A DNA stretch of 64,000 nt from Streptomyces sp. NBC_01262 (GCF_036226365.1 NZ_CP108462.1:3886501-3950500), one strand, 5' to 3'; shown: positions 24,671 to 43,547, counted from the first letter of the stretch. A program made the numbers and translations. Notes: generated from the letters alone by a model not told the origin.

Positions 24671-24819
24671 ACCGGAGCGCGCCGCCCGATCCCTGACTCC
24701 GAGTGATCCACTACGGAGTGTCACCGATTCGCCGCACTCTGCGCGCCCTTCGTCACCTTGTGTGTTCACCTGTGACTGTCCGTATCCCACCGGACTATGC
24801 CGCAGTCACGAGGAGTCTC

Positions 24820-26703
24820 ATGTCCCCGTCCCGACTGGCCAAGGTGCTGTCCGCCTGCGCCGTCATCTCCGCACTGACCACCCCGGTGGCCGTCGCCCAC
24901 GGCGGCGGCCACCACCACGACCACGGCGGCCACGACCACGGCCGTACGATCCCCGGCTACCGCGCCGACGAGGCCGCCGTGATCGGCGAGGAGCACGCCG
25001 AGGAGCACGCGCGGCTGCGCATGGCGCTCCAGGCCCAGGGCGAGTACCCGCAGCCGACCCGCGACGCCCGCTTCAAGATGCTCACCGATACGCAGAAGAC
25101 GAACAACGCGAAGTTCGACCCGTCCGTCTTCGGCCGGTTCACCGGCTACTTCCCGTCCAAGGACTTCGGCGACCACGTCGCCCTCCTGCCGACCGGCAAG
25201 GTGCTGCTCTTCTCCTTCGAACGGGTGGAGACCGACCCCACCAAGGAGCCCGCCCCGACCAATGTGATCGGCGCGCAGAACGCCGGCCGCGCCTACCTCT
25301 GGGATCCCGCCAAGGGCCAGGGCGCGGACGCCTTCACGGCCGTACCGCCGCCCAAGGTCACTCCCCCCGACGGCACCGGCATCTCCCGCCCGGCGCCGTT
25401 CTTCTGTTCCGGCCACTCCTTCCTGCCCAACGGCATGCTCGGGGTGTACGGCGGCAACATCGGCGGCAACGGCGGCACGGGCGCCAAGCTGTCCCTGATC
25501 TTCAACCCGTGGAACGAGAAGTGGTCCCAGAACGAGGACATGGCGGTCGGCCGCTGGTACCCATCCGTCGTCACCGGCGCGGACGGCCGCCAGCTGATCA
25601 TGTCCGGCCAGTCCGAGATGGGCTGGGGCACCCCGACCCCGCTCGTCGAGCGGTTCCCGGCCAAGAACGTCCCCGTGCCGCTGGACAAGAGCCCGCTGCC
25701 GTCCTTCCAGAAGGTGCAGCCCTTCAAGGCCGACGCGCCCTTCACCCTGGACTACCCGCACCTGTTCTCGATGAACGACGGCAAGATCTACGGCTTCGGA
25801 CGGCAGCCCGCGGAGCAGTGGTCCTTCGACATCAACGACGAGACCCGCGCCGACCTGCCCGCCCGCCCCGACGGCAAGGACCGCAACTACGGCGCCGCCG
25901 TACCGCTGCCCAATGGCGTCAACGGCCCGGACTCGGTCATGGTCCTCGGCGGCAACCGCGACGACCCCAACACCTACGAGTTCTCCGGCGGGGCCTGGAA
26001 GACCTCTCCCGAGAAGCGGGCCTTCGGCCGCACCCAGGACGACACGATCATCCTCCCCAACGGCCGGCTGCTCACCGTCAACGGCGCCCACGACATCCGC
26101 GACTACGGCAACGGCGCCCTGAACCCCAACTCCCACCAGAAGTACCGCCAGATCGAGCTGCGCGACGACAACGGCAAGTGGAAGCTCGGCCCGATGCAGC
26201 GCCTGCCGCGCGGCTACCACTCCAACGCCGTCGTCCTGCCCGACGGCCGGGTCATGGTCACCGGCGACGAGCTCCAGCAGCTCGCCAACGACGACAACAT
26301 CAACGACGACAACAACGGCACCATCGAGATCTACGAGCCGCCCTACCTGAACCGCGGTCCGCGTCCCGATCTCGGGACCACCTACTCGGGCCCCACCCAG
26401 TACGGGAACTGGTTCTCGGCGGAGAGCACCGACATGAACCGGGTGACCAAGGCGGTGCTGCTGTCCCCCACCACCTCGACCCACTCGGTGAACACCAGCC
26501 AGCGCTACGTCGAGCTGAGGATCCTTGGCCGCCACACCTCGTACCACTGGCCGGACGGCACGACCTCGAAGAACATGCTCCAGCTCCAGGCGCCCTACTC
26601 GGCGAACACCGCCCCTCCCGGCTGGTACATGCTCTTCCTCCTCGACGAGGACGGCACCCCCAGCACCGCGAAGTGGGTCCAGCTCGTACCGAGGAAGGGG
26701 TGA
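24820..26703 (+). CDS. Secreted copper-radical oxidase (galactose/glyoxal oxidase family)
   Basis: The 627-residue protein has a signal peptide (1-26, LAKVLSACAVISALTTPVAVA), a His-rich mature N-terminus (HGGGHHHDHGGHDHG, 27-41), a kelch-propeller region and a C-terminal DUF1929-type domain. All residues of the mononuclear copper centre can be placed by comparison with fungal glyoxal oxidase: Cys196 (FFCSGHSF) and Tyr247 (GRWYPS) for the Cys-Tyr cofactor, Tyr466-His467 (RGYHSN), and His555 (STHSVN). Such enzymes oxidise aldehydes or alcohols and release H2O2. AGGAG precedes the ATG. Streptomyces GlxA of the cellulose-synthase-like locus is a relative; here the partner is a peroxidase gene 4 bases downstream. 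Substrate unknown. Confidence 0.85.
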   Translation: MSPSRLAKVLSACAVISALTTPVAVAHGGGHHHDHGGHDHGRTIPGYRADEAAVIGEEHAEEHARLRMALQAQGEYPQPTRDARFKMLTDTQKTNNAKFDPSVFGRFTGYFPSKDFGDHVALLPTGKVLLFSFERVETDPTKEPAPTNVIGAQNAGRAYLWDPAKGQGADAFTAVPPPKVTPPDGTGISRPAPFFCSGHSFLPNGMLGVYGGNIGGNGGTGAKLSLIFNPWNEKWSQNEDMAVGRWYPSVVTGADGRQLIMSGQSEMGWGTPTPLVERFPAKNVPVPLDKSPLPSFQKVQPFKADAPFTLDYPHLFSMNDGKIYGFGRQPAEQWSFDINDETRADLPARPDGKDRNYGAAVPLPNGVNGPDSVMVLGGNRDDPNTYEFSGGAWKTSPEKRAFGRTQDDTIILPNGRLLTVNGAHDIRDYGNGALNPNSHQKYRQIELRDDNGKWKLGPMQRLPRGYHSNAVVLPDGRVMVTGDELQQLANDDNINDDNNGTIEIYEPPYLNRGPRPDLGTTYSGPTQYGNWFSAESTDMNRVTKAVLLSPTTSTHSVNTSQRYVELRILGRHTSYHWPDGTTSKNMLQLQAPYSANTAPPGWYMLFLLDEDGTPSTAKWVQLVPRKG

Positions 26704-26707
26704 CCCG

Positions 26708-28624
26708 ATGAGCACCGAGTACACCGCGAACACCACGAACACCACGAGCACAGCCGGCCCCGACCTCTCCCTGCGGCAGAGCCGGGACATCCAGGGCGAC
26801 ATCGTCGCCGGGTTCAAGAAGGACCACATGCAGCTGCTGTTCCTCCGCTTCGAGGACGCCGCGCAGGCCCGGACCTGGCTGAGGATCCTGAAGACCCGGA
26901 TCTCCACCACGAAGGAGGTCGCCTCCTTCAACTACGAGTTCAGCCAGGCCCGCAAGCGGTCCGGCGGCGACGACCCCAGGAACCTGACCGCGACCTGGCG
27001 CAATGTCAGCTTCACCCACCAGGGCCTGGTCACCCTGCTCGACGGCAAGGACCCGGTCCCCCTGAAGCCGCCACGCAGGCCCAGGCCGCCGCTCGGCGAG
27101 AAGCCCTTCGATCCCTGCCTGAAGGCCTTCGTCGAGGGCCCGTCGAAGCGGGCGGCGCTGCTGGGCGACGACGGCGAGGGCGACCCGAAGAACTGGCTGT
27201 TCGGCCACCACCAGGGCCCGCCGGTCCACGCGGTCCTCACCGTCGCGGCCGACCTGCCCAAGGATCTGCGTACGGCGCTGAGCGAGGAGCGCCAGCAGGC
27301 CGCCCTGCACAAGATCGTGATCGTCTTCGAGCAGGACGGGGCGACGCTGGAGGGCGCCCGGCGCGGCAAGGAGCACTTCGGCTTCAAGGACGGCGTCAGC
27401 GAGCCCGCCGTCAAGGGCTTCGACACACCGGACCCGGACCACCCGCAATGGGAGAAGGGCCACCCCGGCACCCGGATGATCGACGCCGGCGAGTTCGTCA
27501 TCGGCGAGAAGCCCGCGAGCGACTTCGCCCCCGATGTCCCGGACTGGATGCGCGGCGGCTCCTTCCACTGCGTACGCCGCCTCGCCCAGGACGTGCCGGG
27601 CTGGTGGGCGCAGATCGCGGCGCACCTGAAGGAGCTCAAGAAGAAGAACGGCACCGTGCCGCCGGAGGCCGGTGTGGAGTGGCTGGCGTCCCGGGTGGTC
27701 GGGCGCTGGCGCTCGGGGACGCCGATCGTGAAGTGCCCGTTCGCGGACCCGGCGTCCGACGCGGAGGCGTGGGCGGACAACCACATCTCGTACGCGGACG
27801 ACCTGGACGGCAAGGTCACGCCGCTCTGGTCCCACCTGCGCAAGACCAATCCCCGCGACGGCCTGCTGTTCTCGCCCGGGGACAAGGAGACCGTCCCGGA
27901 GGAGGGCGTGCTGGACACCCGCCGCATCATGCGGCGCGGAGCCCCGTACGGGCAGCCCTTCGACCCGGCCGGTGGCCCGGCCAACGGGCCGGACGCGCCG
28001 CGCGGGCTGCTGTTCGTGTCGTACCAGGCGGATCTGGTGGAGCAGTTCGAGTTCATCCAGCACAGCTGGATCAACGCGGACGGCTTCCCGGACCGCGATC
28101 CGCAGGTGGGCAAGGACGCCATGGTCGGCCAGGACACCAAGGTGAGGTTCGGCAGGGAGACGCTGAGCTTCCACCAGTTCGTCAGGACCGAGGGCGCCGT
28201 CTACGCCTTCGCGCCCTCCATGACGGCCCTGGGCCGGCTCGCGGAGGGCAAGCTGCCGGCCGGTGACCCCGAGCCTCCCGAGGGCGACCAGACCCGGACG
28301 GCTCCGCTGACGCTGGCCGCTGGGGAAGCCATCGAGGCGGGCCGGTTCCGGATGTTCCTGCGGCCGGAGGACGGCGACCTGGTCATCGTCGACGACAGGG
28401 GCACCGTCGTCTGGAACGCCGGCTGCGACGGCCTGGGCGGAAGCACGCTCTTCTTCCAGGAGGACGGCCGCCTGGTGGCCCTGGACGCCCGCGGCCTCAC
28501 CGTCTGGCGCTCGACCCCGGAGACGTACCCGGGCGCCACGCTCACCCTCAAGACCGACGGCGAGGCGCTGATCACGGCCGCCGACGGCAAGAAGGTGCCG
28601 TTCCGTACCGGCGTACCCAAATGA
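26708..28624 (+). CDS. DyP-type peroxidase with C-terminal bulb-lectin-like domain
   Basis: This is a 638-residue protein. Residues 20-515 are a dye-decolorising peroxidase: distal GFKDG (Asp228), GGSFHCVRRLAQD, the proximal heme His376 in SHLRKTNPR, and the distal arginine region MRRGAPYG (408-414). Residues 534-634 form three repeats resembling bulb-type (beta-prism II) lectins: FRMFLRPEDGDLVIVD..GTVVW, LFFQEDGRLVALD..GLTVW and LTLKTDGEALIT. There is no signal peptide; the Ser/Thr-rich start is not hydrophobic. It is cotranscribed with the H2O2-producing oxidase (4-base gap; binding site GAGGAAGGGG inside the upstream gene). It would use peroxide on an unknown substrate, perhaps at a glycan. 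Confidence 0.85.
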   Translation: MSTEYTANTTNTTSTAGPDLSLRQSRDIQGDIVAGFKKDHMQLLFLRFEDAAQARTWLRILKTRISTTKEVASFNYEFSQARKRSGGDDPRNLTATWRNVSFTHQGLVTLLDGKDPVPLKPPRRPRPPLGEKPFDPCLKAFVEGPSKRAALLGDDGEGDPKNWLFGHHQGPPVHAVLTVAADLPKDLRTALSEERQQAALHKIVIVFEQDGATLEGARRGKEHFGFKDGVSEPAVKGFDTPDPDHPQWEKGHPGTRMIDAGEFVIGEKPASDFAPDVPDWMRGGSFHCVRRLAQDVPGWWAQIAAHLKELKKKNGTVPPEAGVEWLASRVVGRWRSGTPIVKCPFADPASDAEAWADNHISYADDLDGKVTPLWSHLRKTNPRDGLLFSPGDKETVPEEGVLDTRRIMRRGAPYGQPFDPAGGPANGPDAPRGLLFVSYQADLVEQFEFIQHSWINADGFPDRDPQVGKDAMVGQDTKVRFGRETLSFHQFVRTEGAVYAFAPSMTALGRLAEGKLPAGDPEPPEGDQTRTAPLTLAAGEAIEAGRFRMFLRPEDGDLVIVDDRGTVVWNAGCDGLGGSTLFFQEDGRLVALDARGLTVWRSTPETYPGATLTLKTDGEALITAADGKKVPFRTGVPK

Positions 28625-28628
28625 AAGA

Positions 28629-28667
28629 AGGCCCTCGTCCCACCGCGATGCGGTGGGACGAGGGCCT
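28629..28667. terminator. Bidirectional terminator between peroxidase and tuf
   Basis: A perfect 18-bp stem (28629-28646 with 28650-28667, arm AGGCCCTCGTCCCACCGC) has a GAT loop. It lies 5 bases after the peroxidase stop and 18 bases beyond the tuf stop on the other strand, so it can serve both convergent transcripts. Confidence 0.85.
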
Positions 28668-28684
28668 CCCGGCCGGACGTCAGA

Positions 28685-29878
<1,194 letters not shown>

Positions 29879-30013
29879 TGGGGTCCTCCTGTGGAGTGGT
29901 TCTGTACGCCTTGCTTCATCGGCGCCAGGTGATCTTTGCTGGGGGTGCGGGCGACCGGGGCTTCCCGCCGCCACCCGAAGTGGATTGCGGCGGAATGCCC
30001 CGTTGCCTGCCGT

Positions 30014-30050
30014 CAAGCCTAAGGCTTGCGTGGAGCTCCGGGGGCCGGAG

Positions 30051-30052
<2 letters not shown>
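30014..30052 (-). terminator. Hairpins at the end of fusA
   Basis: AGCTCCGG (30034-30041) pairs with CCGGAGCT (30045-30052), which overlaps the fusA stop codon. CAAGCC pairs with GGCTTG around TAA at 30014-30028. They could reduce readthrough into tuf or set mRNA ends; no U-run is present. Confidence 0.5.
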
Positions 30053-32180
<2,128 letters not shown>

Positions 32181-32218
32181 AAGGCTCAGTCTTCTCTCGG
32201 TCTCGATGTGGGTGCTGA

Positions 32219-32689
32219 CTACCAGCGGTAGTGCGCGAAGGCCTTGTTGGACTCGGCCATCTTGTGGGTGTCCTCGCGACGCTTGACAGAGGCGCCGAGA
32301 CCGTTGCTGGCGTCCAGCAGCTCGTTCATCAGACGCTCGGTCATGGTCTTCTCGCGGCGGGCGCGGGAGTAACCCACGAGCCAGCGCAGCGCGAGGGTGG
32401 ACTGACGACCCGGGCGCACCTCGACGGGCACCTGGTAGGTCGCGCCACCGACACGGCGGGACTTGACCTCGATGGCGGGCTTGACGTTCTCAAGAGCGCG
32501 CTTCAGCGTGACGACCGGGTCGCTGCCGGTCTTCTCGCGAACGCCTTCGAGGGCGCCGTACACGATGCGCTCAGCGGTGGAGCGCTTCCCGTGCAGGAGG
32601 ATCTTGTTGACGAGCGAGGTCACCAGAGGAGAACCGTAAACCGGGTCGATGATGACCGGGCGCTTCGGGGCGGGGCCCTTACGAGGCAT
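32219..32689 (-). CDS. rpsG: Small-subunit ribosomal protein S7 (uS7)
   Basis: This 156-residue protein has MPRKGPAPKRPVIIDPVYGS, VGGATYQVPVEVRPGRQSTL and the MAESNKAFAHYRW end. It is a primary 16S rRNA binder; in E. coli it represses the str operon. It lies 2 bases after rpsL. Confidence 0.98.
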   Translation of the reverse strand: MPRKGPAPKRPVIIDPVYGSPLVTSLVNKILLHGKRSTAERIVYGALEGVREKTGSDPVVTLKRALENVKPAIEVKSRRVGGATYQVPVEVRPGRQSTLALRWLVGYSRARREKTMTERLMNELLDASNGLGASVKRREDTHKMAESNKAFAHYRW

Positions 32690-32691
32690 TC

Positions 32692-33063
32692 TTACTTCTC
32701 CTTCTTGGCGCCGTAGCGGCTGCGGGCCTGCTTGCGGTTCTTGACACCCTGGGTGTCGAGGGAGCCGCGGATGATCTTGTAGCGAACACCCGGCAGGTCC
32801 TTCACACGGCCACCACGCACGAGCACGATGGAGTGCTCCTGCAGGTTGTGACCCTCACCCGGAATGTAAGCGGTGACCTCGATGCCACTGGTCAGGCGGA
32901 CACGAGCCACCTTGCGCAGCGCCGAGTTCGGCTTCTTCGGGGTGGTCGTGTAGACGCGCGTGCAGACGCCGCGACGCTGGGGGGAACCCTTCAGCGCGGG
33001 CGTCTTGTTCTTCTCGACCTTGTCCTGCCGGCCTTTCCGGACCAGCTGCTGGATCGTAGGCAC
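32692..33063 (-). CDS. rpsL: Small-subunit ribosomal protein S12 (uS12)
   Basis: This 123-residue decoding-centre protein starts with GTG (PTIQQLVRKGRQDK follows). The two regions where streptomycin-resistance substitutions arise are wild type: TTPKKPNSALRKVARV and LPGVRYKIIRGSLDT. It heads the str operon, with a leader of about 200 bases and a promoter at 33268-33296. Confidence 0.98.
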   Translation of the reverse strand: MPTIQQLVRKGRQDKVEKNKTPALKGSPQRRGVCTRVYTTTPKKPNSALRKVARVRLTSGIEVTAYIPGEGHNLQEHSIVLVRGGRVKDLPGVRYKIIRGSLDTQGVKNRKQARSRYGAKKEK

Positions 33064-33115
33064 CGTTTCTCCGGTTTCTGTGTGCCGATCTCGATACATC
33101 TAACCTGGGGTTTCT

Positions 33116-33151
33116 ACGACACCCTCCGACCCACGCGGTCGGGTGTGTCGC
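33116..33151 (-). promoter_or_regulatory. Shared leader hairpin element, rpsL copy
   Basis: CCGACC and GGTCGG pair around CACGC, and flanking CGACAC pairs with GTGTCG to extend the stem. The central 28 bases match the rpsJ leader at 24344-24371 with a single C-to-T change. It lies 60-90 bases before the rpsL start. Confidence 0.6.
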
Positions 33152-33267
33152 GGACCTCATACGTTTTCCGGTGAAGGAAAGTGCGTATTTGTTGGTGTTC
33201 GGCCTCGGGATCCCATGCGGACGAGTGCACGCACAAGAACCCGGGCACACCCCAGGCACAAGGTCAG

Positions 33268-33296
33268 AGCGTACCTATAGCATCGGCCCGGGTCAA
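33268..33296 (-). promoter_or_regulatory. str operon (rpsL) promoter
   Basis: On the minus strand TTGACC (33291-33296), 17-base spacer, TACGCT (33268-33273). It fits the HrdB consensus. The start point would be near 33261, leaving about 200 bases of leader. Confidence 0.75.
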
Positions 33297-33338
33297 AATG
33301 AAAGCAGCGGCACCGGACGGGCGGCGGGGTACGCGGCG

Positions 33339-33815
33339 CTAGTAAGTGCCGTTCGCGTCCTGTGCGAAGGCCACCACCAGCAGGACTACGCCCACCAGTG
33401 CCACCAGCATGGCGACCGATATCACATAGCCGAGCACCAGCCCGGTCAGCGCCATCGCGTCGCCCTGCTCCCCGGTGCGGCGGATCTCGCGGCGGGCCAT
33501 GTGGCCCAGCACGACCGCCGGGATCGCGGTGAGGCCGACGAAGAGACCGCTCACACCGCAGACCAGCGCGGCCACCGCCTTGCCGTTGGTGCCGGGCGGC
33601 GGAGGTATGAAGGGGCGCGGCAGATCGCGGGTGAGGGCGCCGAGTTCGCCGTGCGTACGGGCCTGGTAGGCGATGCCTATCCGGTGCTCGTACTCCTCCT
33701 GCGTAAGGCGTCCTTCGAGGAATCCGCCCTTGAGCACCTCGACGGTGGCCTCCCGGGCCTCGTCCGAGGCCAGCACATCCGGACGGTTGCCGCCCCAGGC
33801 CGACGGGACTGACAT
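33339..33815 (-). CDS. DUF1707/DUF4190 membrane protein
   Basis: In this 158-residue protein the N-terminal half has the DUF1707 pattern (ASDEAREATVEVLKGGFLEG, RLTQEEYEHRIGIAYQARTH, GELGALTRDLP), a small domain found at the front of many actinobacterial membrane proteins. The C-terminal half has two hydrophobic hairpin segments (AVAALVCGVSGLFVG and GLVLGYVISVAMLVALVG) with the DUF4190 motif GHMARREIRRTGEQGDAMAL. The ATG at 33815 has GGGAGG 8 bases upstream. No biochemical function is known for the family. Confidence 0.85.
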   Translation of the reverse strand: MSVPSAWGGNRPDVLASDEAREATVEVLKGGFLEGRLTQEEYEHRIGIAYQARTHGELGALTRDLPRPFIPPPPGTNGKAVAALVCGVSGLFVGLTAIPAVVLGHMARREIRRTGEQGDAMALTGLVLGYVISVAMLVALVGVVLLVVAFAQDANGTY

Positions 33816-33976
33816 GTGCCGCACCTCCCCGTTCCGGGACCCGTTCCGTCGCGGGACCCGAGGTCCATTGTCTCAGTTGAAGTTCTCCACCTCCGCGCCA
33901 TGTCAGGGCTGTACATTCCCTGTGGAATTTCGGGGCGGGCGACCGCCAGTGAAGACACCACGGCCAAGGAGCCCGC

Positions 33977-34906
33977 GTGAAGATCCTCCGCAAGATCTCA
34001 TCGAAATCGGGCGCGACGGGCACAGAGCCGCGGGCCGGCACCCGCATACGCGACCTCGACGAGCAGAACCGGCGGACCGTCGAGCAGTCCGCCCTCGTAC
34101 GGCCCACCACGGCCTCCGAGATCATCAAGACCCACCGCAAGACCTACCCGTACCACGGCTGGGTGGAGATCGAATCGGGCTTCTGCCCGCCCTTCGTGAT
34201 GTTCTGCGTCAACGACGAGGCCGTCGCCCTCGACACCGTCTGGAACGGCCGCTTCGGCTACGAACCCGCGAGCCTCCACCACTGGAGCCGCCTGGCCGCC
34301 GCCAGCCGCACCGTCCTCGACATCGGGGCCCACGTCGGCTACTACGCGATGATCGCGGCCCTGTCCAACCCCAAGGCCAAGGTCCACGCGTTCGAGCCCG
34401 TGCCGCCCATCCACGCCCGGCTGGCCGTCAACCACCGCGCGAACGGCCTCAAGAACCTCACCGTCCACCAGAAGGGCGTCTCGGACCGGGCCGGCTCCGC
34501 CGACATCAACATCCGCTTCCCGATGGTGAATCTCCTGTCCACCGGCTCCTCCCTGGAGGAGTTCACCGAGCCCCTGGCCAGCGCGATCACCGCCCGGATC
34601 CAGCTGGTCACCGTGGACGAGACCCTCGGTGACACCCCCGTCGACCTCATCAAGATCGACGTCGAGGGCCATGAGCCCAGCGTCCTGGACGGCGCCCGGA
34701 ACATCCTCAAGCGCGACCGCCCCGTCGTCATCCTCGAAGCTCTGCAGTCCACCCTCCTGCCGAGCCTCACCGAGCCCTTCGCGGGCCTGGACTACACCTT
34801 CCGCTGGATCTCCGAGAGCGACCGCCGGCTCGTCCCCCTGGACGAGGAGCGGCCCAGCGGCAGCCGCAACCTCATCTTCGCCCCGCGCGAGAACGACTAC
34901 GCCTGA
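33977..34906 (+). CDS. FkbM family methyltransferase
   Basis: The 309-residue protein starts at a GTG preceded by AAGGAG. It has a SAM-binding Rossmann fold: motif I TVLDIGAHVGYYAMIAA, motif II VHAFEPVPPIHARLAVNH, and the family block VDLIKIDVEGHEPSVLDGAR, matching FkbM O-methyltransferases that methylate sugars or polyketide hydroxyls. There is no sugar or antibiotic gene beside it, so the substrate is unknown. The gene stands alone between the DUF1707 gene and rpoC and ends at a strong shared terminator. Confidence 0.88.
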   Translation: MKILRKISSKSGATGTEPRAGTRIRDLDEQNRRTVEQSALVRPTTASEIIKTHRKTYPYHGWVEIESGFCPPFVMFCVNDEAVALDTVWNGRFGYEPASLHHWSRLAAASRTVLDIGAHVGYYAMIAALSNPKAKVHAFEPVPPIHARLAVNHRANGLKNLTVHQKGVSDRAGSADINIRFPMVNLLSTGSSLEEFTEPLASAITARIQLVTVDETLGDTPVDLIKIDVEGHEPSVLDGARNILKRDRPVVILEALQSTLLPSLTEPFAGLDYTFRWISESDRRLVPLDEERPSGSRNLIFAPRENDYA

Positions 34907-34918
34907 CCGCTGAACACG

Positions 34919-34960
34919 CCGCAGGGCGGCCACCCCGTGATCGGGGTGGCCGCCCTGCGG
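34919..34960. terminator. Bidirectional terminator between FkbM gene and rpoC
   Basis: A perfect 19-bp stem (34919-34937 with 34942-34960) has a TGAT loop and is followed by CTTTT on the plus strand. It ends both the FkbM and the rpoBC transcripts. Its arm shares the 14-base run CAGGGCGGCCACCC with the hairpin after rplL at 42998-43027. Confidence 0.9.
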
Positions 34961-34981
34961 CTTTTACTGCTTCGCTGCGAC

Positions 34982-38881
<3,900 letters not shown>

Positions 38882-38966
38882 TTGTCGTCAATCCCGCCTT
38901 CGGGTTTCCCGGCGAAGTGTCAGTGCCGGGGTCGAGTGTCAAACATGGTCTGAACGGTCCGGGGAT

Positions 38967-38995
38967 GGCCGGGGCTCTCGACAAGAGCCCCGGCC
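38967..38995 (-). promoter_or_regulatory. Hairpin between rpoB and rpoC
   Basis: GGCCGGGGCTCT (38967-38978) pairs perfectly with AGAGCCCCGGCC (38984-38995) around CGACA, starting 6 bases after the rpoB stop. Since rpoC must be made in step with rpoB, it is more likely an RNA-processing or stability element than a full terminator. Confidence 0.55.
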
Positions 38996-39001
38996 GGCCC
39001 G

Positions 39002-42487
<3,486 letters not shown>

Positions 42488-42653
42488 GAGGGGGTCCTTC
42501 CGAGGGCTCGGACTCACTACGCGCGTACCGGCTTCCGCCCCCGAACGCCCACAGGAGAAATGTCCTGGTCAGGACGGCTCCTCAGGTGTGCTCGGGCTTG
42601 GGCTTGCCCCTGGTGACGGGCCAGGCGGCAGCTAACAGGCAGCGCAAAGGGTC

Positions 42654-42682
42654 AGTGTAGCCACTTGGCACACTGATGTCCA
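42654..42682 (-). promoter_or_regulatory. rpoB promoter
   Basis: On the minus strand TGGACA (42677-42682), 17-base spacer and TACACT (42654-42659). It is one mismatch from TTGACA and fits TAnnnT. Transcription would start near 42647. Confidence 0.75.
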
Positions 42683-42997
42683 GTGCAGAGTTCTGGAGAC
42701 CGGCAGAGCCAATCTCTCCCTCCGGGAGGGGCGTGCCCCTCGTTGTGTTCCTCGCGCTTGCCGTGCTGTACCGCTGCCTGCCCTGAGAGGCCAGGCGTAC
42801 CCAGCATTCCCGCATCGCCGACGATCCATGCCTCGGTGCCGGTTCGAGATGGCGACGCGTCCTGAGAATTGCGCGCCGCGTGCGGTTCGTCAAGGCCTCA
42901 GCCCCGCGGAGATCGTCACAGCGCACCTTGCCGACCAGCGATGATCACCTTACCGGGGCCCGCCGACAGCCCTGTTCCCCTGCCACTCGAACGACCG

Positions 42998-43072
42998 AGG
43001 GCGGCCACCCGTACGGGTGGCCGCCCTGCGGCTGATCAGCCCCCCGAAGGGGGCACACGATCAAAGGATCGT
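42998..43072 (-). terminator. Three hairpins after rplL
   Basis: In order on the minus strand: ACGATC/GATCGT around CTTT (43057-43072), CCCCC/GGGGG around TTCG (about 43041-43054), and a 15-bp perfect palindrome (42998-43027, core GGGCGGCCACCCGT). The last resembles the terminator at 34919-34960. They start 6 bases after the rplL stop and probably form the attenuator between rplJL and rpoBC. Confidence 0.7.
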
Positions 43073-43077
43073 TTGAG

Positions 43078-43461
43078 TCACTTGACGGTGACGGACGCGC
43101 CGGCAGCCTTGAGGGACTCGGCGGCCTTCTCAGCGGCCTCCTTGGCGACCTTCTCGAGAACGGGCTTCGGGGCGCCGTCCACGAGGTCCTTGGCCTCCTT
43201 GAGGCCCAGGGAGGTCAGCTCACGCACGACCTTGATGACCTGGATCTTCTTCTCGCCGGCACCCTCAAGGATGACGTCGAACTCGTCCTGCTCCTCGACG
43301 GCCTCGACGGCGGCGGCAGCGCCACCACCGGCGGCGACGGCGACCGGGGCGGCGGCCGTGACGTCGAACTTGTCCTCGAAGGCCTTGACGAACTCGGCCA
43401 GCTCGATGAGGGTGAGCTCCGCGAACTGCTCGAGCAGCTCGTCCTGGGACAGCTTCGCCAT
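43078..43461 (-). CDS. rplL: Large-subunit ribosomal protein L7/L12 (bL12)
   Basis: This 127-residue stalk protein has a dimerising N-terminal helix (LSQDELLEQFAELTLIELAE), an alanine/glycine hinge (AVAAGGGAAAAVEAVEE) and the C-terminal factor-binding domain with KIQVIKVVRELTSLGLKEAK. It lies 86 bases after rplJ. Confidence 0.98.
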   Translation of the reverse strand: MAKLSQDELLEQFAELTLIELAEFVKAFEDKFDVTAAAPVAVAAGGGAAAAVEAVEEQDEFDVILEGAGEKKIQVIKVVRELTSLGLKEAKDLVDGAPKPVLEKVAKEAAEKAAESLKAAGASVTVK

Positions 43462-43547
43462 GATTGGCGTCCTTCCACTAATTTCGGCAGGTGCCGGATG
43501 CGTACATATCGGCGGGCGTACTCGGAGCCCGCTGGACTACTGAGTGA

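Larger units (their letters stand above)
24275..24819. other. Long intergenic region: S10 operon promoter and leader, oxidase upstream region
   Basis: These 545 bases hold the rpsJ promoter on the minus strand and a leader of about 360 bases. The leader contains a hairpin element shared with the rpsL leader (24345-24371), a CCTCCC/GGGAGG hairpin at 24551-24565, and a possible pairing of CCCTCCC near 24375 with GGGAGGG near 24410. The right 110 bases precede the oxidase gene on the plus strand; no clear promoter was found there. Confidence 0.6.
42488..43077. other. 590-base region between rplL and rpoB: hairpins, promoter and leader
   Basis: After rplL on the minus strand come three hairpins (42998-43072), then a stretch with no coding signal, then a strong promoter (42654-42682) and a leader of about 160 bases to rpoB. 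A 16-base palindrome (GAGGGGCGTGCCCCTC, 42726-42741) lies 45 bases upstream of the -35. The arrangement separates rpoBC expression from rplJL. Confidence 0.65.

Noticed and set aside
24766..26931. A 721-codon frame antisense to the oxidase gene
   Set aside because: The oxidase has complete catalytic motifs; the antisense frame has only Val/Gly/Ala-rich filler.
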